Source: Actinomycetales bacterium (GTDB taxonomy: Bacteria; Actinomycetota; Actinomycetes; S36-B12; UBA5976). From it: a stretch of DNA of 38,273 bases. The stretch is taken from the NCBI GenBank assembly GCA_018969715.1, contig JAGWXT010000019.1:1-38273 (forward strand), given 5' to 3'. Made by a program: the position numbers and the translations under genes. Below the pieces are notes generated by a model. The model searched no databases. It was not told the DNA's origin and saw only the letters and a program-made list of their open reading frames with translations. Positions 30,968-37,644 of the stretch are shown here, piece by piece (position 1 is the first letter of the stretch; the number at the start of each line of letters is the position of its first letter).

Positions 30968-31716
30968 AGGCGTCCGGCCGCGCGCAGTGAACCGAGGAAC
31001 TGCCGCAGGTGGTCGGTGCTCGGATCGGTCAGCACCTGCTCCGGTGGACCCAGCTCGGCAAGCAGGCCGCCGCGGAGGAACCCCACCTGATCGGCGACAC
31101 GCCGCGCGAATCCCATCTCGTGGGTTGCCACGACCATCGTCATCCCCTCATTCCGCAGCTCTGATACCAGATCCAGTACCTCGGCCACCAGCACCGGATC
31201 GAGGGCGCTGGTCACCTCGTCGAGGAGGAGCAGCCGCGGGCCGGTCGCCACGGCGCGCAGGATCGCCACCCGCTGCTGCTGGCCGCCACTGAGGCGATCC
31301 GGGTACTCGCGCGCCTTTCCGGCGAGACCGAAGCGGGTGAGCAGGGCCTCGGCCCGGTCCTCCGCCTGACGACGAGGTACTCGGTGTACCCGACGCGGGG
31401 CGAGGGTGATGTTGTCGAGGACGGTTAGGTGGGGGAAGAGATTGAAGTGCTGGAAGACCGTGCCGATCCGCCGGCGGACGTGGTCGGGGTTGACTCCGAT
31501 GGCGGTGATGTCCTCGCCATCGAGGATGACCTGCCCATCGTCTAGACGCTCAAGCAGGTTGATGCAGCGCAGGAGTGTGGACTTGCCCGATCCGGAGGTG
31601 CCGATGAGCACCGTGACGGTGTGCTCCGGCACCTGCAGGTCGATATCGCACAGCACCACCTCACTGCCGAAGGACTTGCGCACCCGGTGCAGGCTGAGCA
31701 CCGTCGAGGTGCTCAC
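30964..31716 (-). CDS. polar amino acid ABC transporter ATP-binding protein (GlnQ-type)
   Basis: The 250-residue ATPase has Walker A GTSGSGKST, the Q-loop FQHFNLFPHLTVLDNI, signature LSGGQQQRVAILRAV, Walker B LLLLDEVTSALDP and the H-loop VVATHEMGFARRVAD, as in GlnQ/ArtP/HisP. It energises uptake of a polar amino acid or related acid with the permease and binding protein upstream. It overlaps the permease stop by four bases (31713-31716), and its own stop overlaps the convergent FAD/Fe-S gene. Confidence 0.92.
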   Translation of the reverse strand: MSTSTVLSLHRVRKSFGSEVVLCDIDLQVPEHTVTVLIGTSGSGKSTLLRCINLLERLDDGQVILDGEDITAIGVNPDHVRRRIGTVFQHFNLFPHLTVLDNITLAPRRVHRVPRRQAEDRAEALLTRFGLAGKAREYPDRLSGGQQQRVAILRAVATGPRLLLLDEVTSALDPVLVAEVLDLVSELRNEGMTMVVATHEMGFARRVADQVGFLRGGLLAELGPPEQVLTDPSTDHLRQFLGSLRAAGRL

Positions 31717-32579
31717 ATCGCACCACCCTGACTCTGCCGGCGGGCCGAACGGGCGGCCAACCAGTCGGTGAATCGGGTCATCGGAATGGTCAGTGCGACG
31801 AACAGCAGTCCAGCGACCAGGTAGGGAGTGAAGTTGAAGCTCTTCGCGGTCACGATCTGGGCCGCCTTGATGGCATCCACAGCGCCCAGCACTGAGATCA
31901 GCCCGGAGTCCTTCTGCAGTGAGACGAGGTCATTGAGCAGTGCCGGGGTGACGCGGCGCACAGCCTGCGGCAGGACCACGAAGCGCATCGTTCCGGTGGT
32001 GCTCAGCCCAAGGGCCCGCGCCGCCATCCGCTGTGTCGGATGGATCGACTCGATGCCCGCACGGAGGACCTCGGCAACGTAGGCGCTGTAGGTCAGCACA
32101 AGTGCTGCTCCGCCGTAGAACACCACCGACGTCGGCGCATGTGCTAACTCAAGTGCCGGCACCCCAAGGCCGAGCACGAGGATCACCAGCAGCAGCGGCA
32201 GGCCACGGAAGATGTCGGTGTAGGCGGTGGCGAGCATGCGGATTGGAAAGAGCACGGCGGAGGTCGTCGTTCGCGCCAGGGCGATCGCCGTCGAGATGAC
32301 GATGATCAGCAGTGCCGCGATGATCATCACCCGCAGGTTGAGCAGCAGACCCTCGAGGACGAGGGGGAATGCCGTCACCGCATAGGTGAGGGAGAGGAAC
32401 GACCGGCGGAATGCCGGCCAACCCGGTGATGAGGTGACCAGCAGCGTCAGCGCACCGAAGACCACCACCGTGCTTGCGGCCGCGACAAGGATCGAGCGGC
32501 GGGAGGCGCGCTGTGCGGCGGCCTCGCGCGCACGCTGGAGGTCCGAGGTGAGATAGGTCGTCGGATCGGTGAGGCTCAC
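31713..32579 (-). CDS. polar amino acid ABC transporter permease (HisMQ-type)
   Basis: GTG 32579 (VSLTDP) gives 288 residues; the frame is open further upstream but that part covers the long hairpin. It has about five helices and the HisM/GlnP features DIFRGLPLLLVILVLGLG, YSAYVAEVLRAGIESI, QRMAARALGLS, VLPQAVRRVTPALLND and LQKDSGLISVLG. The last is the conserved end of amino acid permeases. The N-terminal stretch of about 35 residues before the first helix is longer than usual. The ribosome-binding site is weak. Confidence 0.87.
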   Translation of the reverse strand: MSLTDPTTYLTSDLQRAREAAAQRASRRSILVAAASTVVVFGALTLLVTSSPGWPAFRRSFLSLTYAVTAFPLVLEGLLLNLRVMIIAALLIIVISTAIALARTTTSAVLFPIRMLATAYTDIFRGLPLLLVILVLGLGVPALELAHAPTSVVFYGGAALVLTYSAYVAEVLRAGIESIHPTQRMAARALGLSTTGTMRFVVLPQAVRRVTPALLNDLVSLQKDSGLISVLGAVDAIKAAQIVTAKSFNFTPYLVAGLLFVALTIPMTRFTDWLAARSARRQSQGGAM

Positions 32580-32628
32580 GGCGGATCTGAACCGTCCATG
32601 CGCCGTGCGCCGGTGCACATCACGGTAG

Positions 32629-32682
32629 TGCCGACACCGGTGGGCGGACGCTGGCAAAGCGGCCACCCACCGGTGTCAGGCA
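32629..32682 (-). promoter_or_regulatory. long stem-loop between the binding-protein and permease genes
   Basis: GACACCGGTGGGCGG (32633-32647) pairs with CCACCCACCGGTGTC (32663-32677), 14 of 15 positions (a G-U pair on one strand). TGCC outside extends it past a one-base bulge, and CGCT/AGCG inside continues it to a 5-nt loop. On the minus-strand transcript it lies just after the binding-protein stop. There is no U-tract. Such structures often stabilise binding-protein mRNA or reduce read-through into permease genes. Confidence 0.7.
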
Positions 32683-32691
32683 TCATGTTGG

Positions 32692-33675
32692 CTACTGCCG
32701 CAGGACCGGTGCGGAGACGACGTCCGCCAGCCACTCCTGCTCGATCGCAGCAAGGGTGCCGTCGGCGCGAAGCGCGTCGACAGCTGCGGTGACGCAGGTT
32801 GTCAGCGGGCTGCCAAGGTTGAGCACCAGGCCGAACTGCTCACCCTCGCTGGTGGTCTCGAACTGGCCGACGATGACGCCGTCCTCGAGCTCAACCGCCG
32901 TGATGTAGAAGGCGGTGGGCAGGTCGACGATGAGGCCGTCGATCTGCCCGTTCGCGAGCGCCTGCTTGGCGATGTCATTGTTGTCGAATGCTGCGACATC
33001 CTTACTGGGCTTGATGACCTCGGTGATGACGTCATAGGAGGTCGTGCCGATCTGTGCACCGAGCTTCGCATCAGCAAGGTCGGCCAAGGAGGCAGCGCCG
33101 TCAATCGGGCTGCCCTTCGTGGTGATGAGAGCCTGCTTGACGTCGTAGTAGCCGCTGGAGAAGTCGACCGCCTGACGTCGCTCATCGGTGATGGACACCT
33201 GGTTGATGTCGAAGTCGAACTGCTTGGGCCCTGGGGCGATCACCTGGTTGAAGGGAACTACCGTCCAGGTGACCTCATCCGGGGTGAATCCCAGCTGCTC
33301 GGCGATGGCGTAGGCCACCGCGGATTCGTAGCCCTGCCCATTGGTGGGGTCATCGTCGACGAACCACGGCGGGTAGGCCGGCTGGTCGGTTCCGATTGTC
33401 AGCGTGCCGGCGGTGAGCAGGGGCAGGTTCTCCTTGGCGCACGGGTCCGGTGCCGGCTCGGCTGCCGGTTCGGATGCCGCCTCGGTGGTGGGCTCGGCCG
33501 GTGCCTCGGCGGCCGGTTCTGTCGCACCGCCGCAGGCGGTGAGGATCAGTGCGCCGGCAGCGGTTGCGGCCAGGCTCATCAGGGCCCGGTGGCGCGGACG
33601 AAGTGCCCGCACGGCCGCAGCCCCCTGGGTGGTAACGGTGTCGTCGACGGGTGCAACCCGGTCGTGACGTGACAT
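32692..33675 (-). CDS. polar amino acid ABC transporter substrate-binding lipoprotein
   Basis: ATG 33675 follows a GGGGAA ribosome-binding site. The 327-residue protein has an unusually long basic N-terminus, a signal ending ALILTAC, and a Glu/Pro/Ala-rich linker. The family 3 solute-binding domain follows: GTLTIGTDQPAYPPW, GYESAVAYAIAEQLGF, QFDFDINQVSITDERRQAVDFSSGYY, AKLGAQIGTTSYD, NGQIDGLIVDLPTAFY. Replacement of the usual ligand-pocket Arg region cannot be judged without alignment, so the ligand is open. The gene precedes permease and ATPase on the same strand, separated from them by a strong hairpin. Confidence 0.9.
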   Translation of the reverse strand: MSRHDRVAPVDDTVTTQGAAAVRALRPRHRALMSLAATAAGALILTACGGATEPAAEAPAEPTTEAASEPAAEPAPDPCAKENLPLLTAGTLTIGTDQPAYPPWFVDDDPTNGQGYESAVAYAIAEQLGFTPDEVTWTVVPFNQVIAPGPKQFDFDINQVSITDERRQAVDFSSGYYDVKQALITTKGSPIDGAASLADLADAKLGAQIGTTSYDVITEVIKPSKDVAAFDNNDIAKQALANGQIDGLIVDLPTAFYITAVELEDGVIVGQFETTSEGEQFGLVLNLGSPLTTCVTAAVDALRADGTLAAIEQEWLADVVSAPVLRQ

Positions 33676-33998
33676 GTGCTGAGTTCCCCTTTCATTGGAG
33701 ACGCCCGCTGGGGACGTCCCATTCCGATGGGACGTCGGAGCGACGACCCATGCTCTGGGCCGAGTTGAGGGCGGCCCGCGATTTGCCGTGCCGGTAGCAC
33801 GACCGAGTCCACATCCGGGGGCACCCACCGCGGTGGAGGGTTGTCGGTCAGCAAGCCGGATCTTGACGCTGACACTCGTGACTCACCACGCAGGTTACCG
33901 GACAGGGTTCCCGGTGTCCCTGCGGGGGGCGGTTCCGGGGGCGCGCGTTGTGCGAGTGGGTACCGCAGGGATCCGCGCGAGTGGGTACCGTCGCGCAA
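33676..33998. promoter_or_regulatory. 323-bp divergent control region with hairpin, palindrome and direct repeat
   Basis: GACGTCCCAT (33713-33722) pairs perfectly with ATGGGACGTC (33727-33736) around a 4-nt loop, within the probable 5' leader of the transporter operon. CCACCGCGGTGG (33825-33836) is a perfect 12-bp palindrome. A minus-strand TAACCT (33892-33897) is a possible -10 for the transporter. GCGAGTGGGTACCG is repeated at 33952-33965 and 33977-33990. I see no gene in this stretch. Confidence 0.5.
33986..33991 (+). promoter_or_regulatory. candidate -10 hexamer (TACCGT) for the RNA methyltransferase gene
   Basis: TACCGT lies in the second copy of the 14-bp repeat and ends 7 bases before GTG 33999. 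The first copy reads TACCGC and would not fit TAnnnT. No ribosome-binding site is seen, so a leaderless mRNA is likely. Confidence 0.4.
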
Positions 33999-35198
33999 GT
34001 GACCTCATTCCCCCCCGTCGGGGGCACGCTGACCCTGCGGACCACCACCGTCGCCCACGGTGGCTGGTGTGTGGGTCGCGTCGCGGGGCGCGTTGTCTTC
34101 GTCCGCGGCACCCTGCCCGGTGAGCTGGTGACCGTCCGCTTGCGGAATGTTCCGGCCCATGGCCGGTTCGCGCACGCCGACGTCGTCGAGATTCATGAGC
34201 CAGCGGAAGGCCGGACGACTCCGCCATGCCGGTACGCCGGACGGTGCGGCGGCTGCGACCTGCAGCACGTCACCCTCGACGGGCAGCGCCAGTGGAAGGC
34301 CGCGGTGGTCCGGGAGCAGCTGACCCGGCTTGGGGGTGAGCCGCCCGGTGCATGGAGCAATCTGGTTGTCGAGCCGGTGCCGGGGGATGCTGACGGACTT
34401 GGCTGGCGGACACGAATGCGGTTTGCTGTCGATGCCGCCGGTCGCGCGGGGCTGCATCCCTTCCACAGCCACGACGTGCTGCCCATCGCCGAATGCCCGA
34501 TCGCGGCGCCGGGGATCGCCGCACTCGACGTCCATGCACGTCATTGGCCCGGGGCGAGCAGTGTGCTCGCCCTTGCCCCATCCGGCGGCCCCGCGGTCGC
34601 CCTCGCCGATCCGCGTCGCGGCGACGTCAGCGTGACTGAGACGCTCGGTGACTGGTCGTGGCGGTGCGATGCCACGGTGTTCTGGCAGATCCACCCGGGG
34701 GCGCCCGCGCTGCTGGCATCGGCGGTCAGCACCGCCCTCGATCCCCGGCCCGGTGATCGCGTTGCTGACCTATTCGCCGGTGCCGGACTGTTCACAGTGG
34801 TCCTCGCCGAGGCGGTCGGAGCAGCTGGACGAGTGGATGCCGTGGACTCGGACGCCGCCGCGATCCGCGCAGCGCGTGGCACTCTCGGCGGCAACTCGTG
34901 GGTGCACCTGCACCGGGGACGGGTGGATACCTGGACGCAACGTGCGCGTTCGCGGGGTCACCGCGTCGACCTGATCGTGGTCGATCCCCCGCGGCAGGGG
35001 GTGGGGGCCTCCGTCATGGATGATCTGCTCTCCCTGGGGGCCAGAGCGCTCGCCTACGTGGCATGTGACCCGGCGTCGCTGGCCCGGGATGTCCGCACAG
35101 CCTCAGACCGCGGGTGGCAGTTGACCTCTTTGCGCGCCTTCGACATCTTTCCCATGACCCACCACGTTGAGTGCCTCGCAGTGCTTACCCCCCGCTAG
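33999..35198 (+). CDS. TrmA/RlmD-family RNA (uracil-5-)-methyltransferase
   Basis: GTG 33999 gives 399 residues; GTG 33981 is an alternative. An N-terminal TRAM-like domain (about 1-65) is followed by the 4Fe-4S motif with Cys77, Cys83 and Cys86 (CRYAGRCGGCDLQH) and the distant Cys in IAECP. The SAM-binding motif is LFAGAGLFTVVLAE, then VDPPRQG, the nucleophile in YVACDPASLARDV and the C-terminal base in HVECLAVL. The family makes m5U in 23S rRNA or tRNA; which site is modified is not readable. It stands alone between divergent and convergent genes. Confidence 0.88.
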   Translation: MTSFPPVGGTLTLRTTTVAHGGWCVGRVAGRVVFVRGTLPGELVTVRLRNVPAHGRFAHADVVEIHEPAEGRTTPPCRYAGRCGGCDLQHVTLDGQRQWKAAVVREQLTRLGGEPPGAWSNLVVEPVPGDADGLGWRTRMRFAVDAAGRAGLHPFHSHDVLPIAECPIAAPGIAALDVHARHWPGASSVLALAPSGGPAVALADPRRGDVSVTETLGDWSWRCDATVFWQIHPGAPALLASAVSTALDPRPGDRVADLFAGAGLFTVVLAEAVGAAGRVDAVDSDAAAIRAARGTLGGNSWVHLHRGRVDTWTQRARSRGHRVDLIVVDPPRQGVGASVMDDLLSLGARALAYVACDPASLARDVRTASDRGWQLTSLRAFDIFPMTHHVECLAVLTPR

Positions 35199-35212
35199 CC
35201 TTGAACCGCGCC

Positions 35213-36442
35213 CTATTGCTTCGGCGCGCGAGGAAGCAGGCCCGCGATGTGCGCCGCGAGGGCGTCGATGGCGCCATGGTCGTTGCTGTCAAGGTCCCGC
35301 ACATCGACGTACTCGTAACGGTGTCCGGCCGCCCGAGCAAGGACGATCCGACCCGTGTCGAAGTAATCGGTTGGCTGCAACTCGACGACTGTAGAACCAG
35401 TTGGCAGCCAAGCTGCGTTGAGCAGACCGGCGCCATTGGCTGCAACGATCATGTGGGAACTGGCAAACAAGGCAATTTGCTGCTTGAGAGTCAACTTTGC
35501 CGTGTCAACGATGAGGAAGCCGTGATGCGCCAGAGCCTGTTCAAGGGCCACCATCGCCGCAGTGGACCGCGTTGCCGAGGATCGTGTGACGAAGATGCCA
35601 CCCGCAGGCGTTGGCGGTATTTGCGTTGGATGGGACTGGTCAATCGTGTCGACAGTATCGAGCAGACAGCCTCTAATCAGTGAGATGTCCGTCGCGGTCA
35701 GAGTGAATTGAGTGCGACAGCCGATGAGCATGACGCTTGGGCACTCAACGACAGCCTTGTCCGGCGCCCATATCGGCACGTTGAGTGGTTGAAGTGAATG
35801 ATGAGCCCAAGTGGGGAGCCCACCGGGGTCAATGAAGGCTGACTGTGGAAGGTTGTCTTCCTCGCAGCACTGGACACCGCGAATGAGCATGGGGAGCGTC
35901 TCAGAAAACCAGTGAAAGTAGTTCGTGCTGCGCGGGATGCTGATCCAGGTGAAGCCCGATGGCGCCTGCTCGTGCCGCCTTCGGAACAGATCGCGAACCG
36001 GCACCGTCACGCTATATCCGCCGTCGCCAGCTGTCAGACCAACTGTGCGCCCATCGTTGGGTGAGACGCCATGGATGATGGGCGTTGCGCTAGGGACGTG
36101 CACGTGGACATCTCGGAGGAGAAAAGAGCGCAGCGGCTTTGCGATCTGCCGGTAGCGAAAGTCTGGCTCTCGTGGGTCGTGAACCTCGTACTCCCCACCG
36201 CCATCGTCAACGTTGAAGGTGGCGACGAGGTGACGGGTGATACCTGCCTGACGGCTGTTTGCCCCGTAGTCGAGGTTCGCGGCGTAGAAGGCGGTCGGGG
36301 TGTTGAATACCCACGTCGACAAGGGGTGAACCTTCACGGTGTTGATGTATCTGCGGGCAAGCGTCGGGGATCCGGTGGTGGCGGCAACGAGCGCACCCGC
36401 AACCAGACCTGTGATGCCGATCCCGCGCCAGGTGACGGCCAT
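35213..36442 (-). CDS. GT61-like (DUF563) glycosyltransferase
   Basis: The 409-residue protein begins with a weak hydrophobic segment (about 8-29), then lacks features until NYFHWFSETLPMLIRG (about 174-189), the DUF563/GT61 hallmark. IFVTRSSATR, LVAANGAGLLNAAWLPTGSTVVEL (shown here in part) and the C-terminal YEYVDV follow. GT61-type enzymes transfer sugars such as xylose to glycans; in bacteria they usually build surface polysaccharide. Codon use is less GC-rich than neighbours, like the gene at 14177. The ATG has a GGGGGAGA ribosome-binding site. It converges with the methyltransferase gene at a 14-base gap. Confidence 0.75.
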   Translation of the reverse strand: MAVTWRGIGITGLVAGALVAATTGSPTLARRYINTVKVHPLSTWVFNTPTAFYAANLDYGANSRQAGITRHLVATFNVDDGGGEYEVHDPREPDFRYRQIAKPLRSFLLRDVHVHVPSATPIIHGVSPNDGRTVGLTAGDGGYSVTVPVRDLFRRRHEQAPSGFTWISIPRSTNYFHWFSETLPMLIRGVQCCEEDNLPQSAFIDPGGLPTWAHHSLQPLNVPIWAPDKAVVECPSVMLIGCRTQFTLTATDISLIRGCLLDTVDTIDQSHPTQIPPTPAGGIFVTRSSATRSTAAMVALEQALAHHGFLIVDTAKLTLKQQIALFASSHMIVAANGAGLLNAAWLPTGSTVVELQPTDYFDTGRIVLARAAGHRYEYVDVRDLDSNDHGAIDALAAHIAGLLPRAPKQ

Positions 36443-36579
36443 GTCAGGTTCTCCCCCGCAGGTGGTGTCGACGCACCGCGCTCGTTGAGCCGCTGGGCGG
36501 GGCCATCACACAGACAGGCTATCGGGGGCCCGCATCGCCACAGGGCTGCGAACGCAAGGTCACAATTCGATTACAGCGC

Positions 36580-36608
36580 TGGACAGCGGTCACCACCGCC
36601 CCTAACGT
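36580..36608 (+). promoter_or_regulatory. sigma70-type promoter candidate for the second dehydrogenase operon
   Basis: TGGACA (36580-36585) and TAACGT (36603-36608) are separated by 17 bases. The first downstream ATG (36615) follows the -10 by 6 bases, so the transcript would start at or near that ATG, which opens a short leader ORF. Confidence 0.5.
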
Positions 36609-36614
36609 GTCGCC

Positions 36615-36641
36615 ATGAGTGAACGACGTTCAGGTATCTGA
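36615..36641 (+). other. candidate leaderless 8-codon leader ORF (MSERRSGI)
   Basis: ATG 36615 encodes MSERRSGI and stops at TGA 36639-36641, four bases before ATG 36646 of the dehydrogenase. With the promoter 6 bases upstream, the ribosome would probably load here and re-initiate on the main gene. Confidence 0.35.
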
Positions 36642-36645
36642 ACAC

Positions 36646-37644
36646 ATGCTTTGTTGCGAGATTCGAGCACCCGGGCAGTTCGGCCTTGTGCAGCGCCAGA
36701 TGCCCGTGATTGCGGGCGATGAGGTCCTGATCGAGCCGCTCATGGTGGGCCTGTGCGCGACCGATCGGGAACTCCTCGATGGATCGATGGTCTACTTGCG
36801 AACCGGACAGACGTCACTTCCCCTCGTCCCCGGGCATGAGTGGGTGGGACGGGTTGCTCTTGCGGGGGAGGCGGTCACAGCGCTCGCCGCTGGCGACATC
36901 GTTGTCGGGGAGTGCAGCCTGGGCTGCGAGCAGTGCGCAATCTGCCGCGCAGGCGACTATCACCGCTGCGAAAGCCGCCGCGAGACCGGCATCATGGGCA
37001 TCGATGGTGCCCTGAGTGAGGGATTGCGATTCCCGGCACGGAGCGCCCACCGAGTGCCAACCGAGATCGACATTGCGGACGCGGTGCTCGTTGAGCCGCT
37101 GGCTATTGCCGTGCGAGCCATCGACCGCCTTGAGGTGTCAGCGGGCGATGAAGTACTCGTCGTCGGGGCCGGAATCATTGGCACGCTGGCGATCATGGTC
37201 CTGACCGCCGACGTGGGTGCGGATGTCACTCTGGCGGAACCCGATGAATGGCGAGTCGAGCGTGCTCGGGCGTTCGGTCTCCATCCGGCACCGCCAGCGG
37301 GGACCTACCGTCGGGTACTCGAAGCCACGGGTCACCCAGCCGGAATCCAGCGGGCACTCCAGTCGCTCGCCCCAGGGGGCCGCTTGGTGTGTGTCGGGCT
37401 CACCGGACAGCAGACCGTCGCCATCGACGTTGATGGACTCGTTGTCCGGGACCAAGAGATGTGTGGTTCCCTTGGTAGCCCGGGGGTGTGGCCGCGCACC
37501 CTTGCGCTTCTTGCCGCTGGCGTGATCCAGCCGCAGAGTCTCATCAGCCACGAGTTTCCGTTGGTGGAGGTTGCCGCCGCCTTCGATATGGCGGGTCGGC
37601 GTGAACCCGGAATCGGCAAAGTTGTGGTGAGGCCCCATGGCTGA
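36646..37644 (+). CDS. zinc-dependent MDR alcohol dehydrogenase (second)
   Basis: ATG 36646 gives 332 residues beginning where MDR proteins usually begin; in-frame GTG 36619 would add nine residues and is the alternative. Catalytic-zinc ligands are Cys37 (GLCATD), His64 and Glu65 (GHE). Structural-zinc cysteines are 94, 97, 100 and 108. The cofactor motif is VVGAGIIGTLA, and the substrate-side Glu is in VLVEPLAIAV. It is similar to sorbitol or glucose dehydrogenases but is not a close copy of the enzyme at 17172. It overlaps the 2-hydroxyacid dehydrogenase by eight bases, suggesting joint oxidation of a sugar or hydroxyacid. Confidence 0.83.
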   Translation: MLCCEIRAPGQFGLVQRQMPVIAGDEVLIEPLMVGLCATDRELLDGSMVYLRTGQTSLPLVPGHEWVGRVALAGEAVTALAAGDIVVGECSLGCEQCAICRAGDYHRCESRRETGIMGIDGALSEGLRFPARSAHRVPTEIDIADAVLVEPLAIAVRAIDRLEVSAGDEVLVVGAGIIGTLAIMVLTADVGADVTLAEPDEWRVERARAFGLHPAPPAGTYRRVLEATGHPAGIQRALQSLAPGGRLVCVGLTGQQTVAIDVDGLVVRDQEMCGSLGSPGVWPRTLALLAAGVIQPQSLISHEFPLVEVAAAFDMAGRREPGIGKVVVRPHG

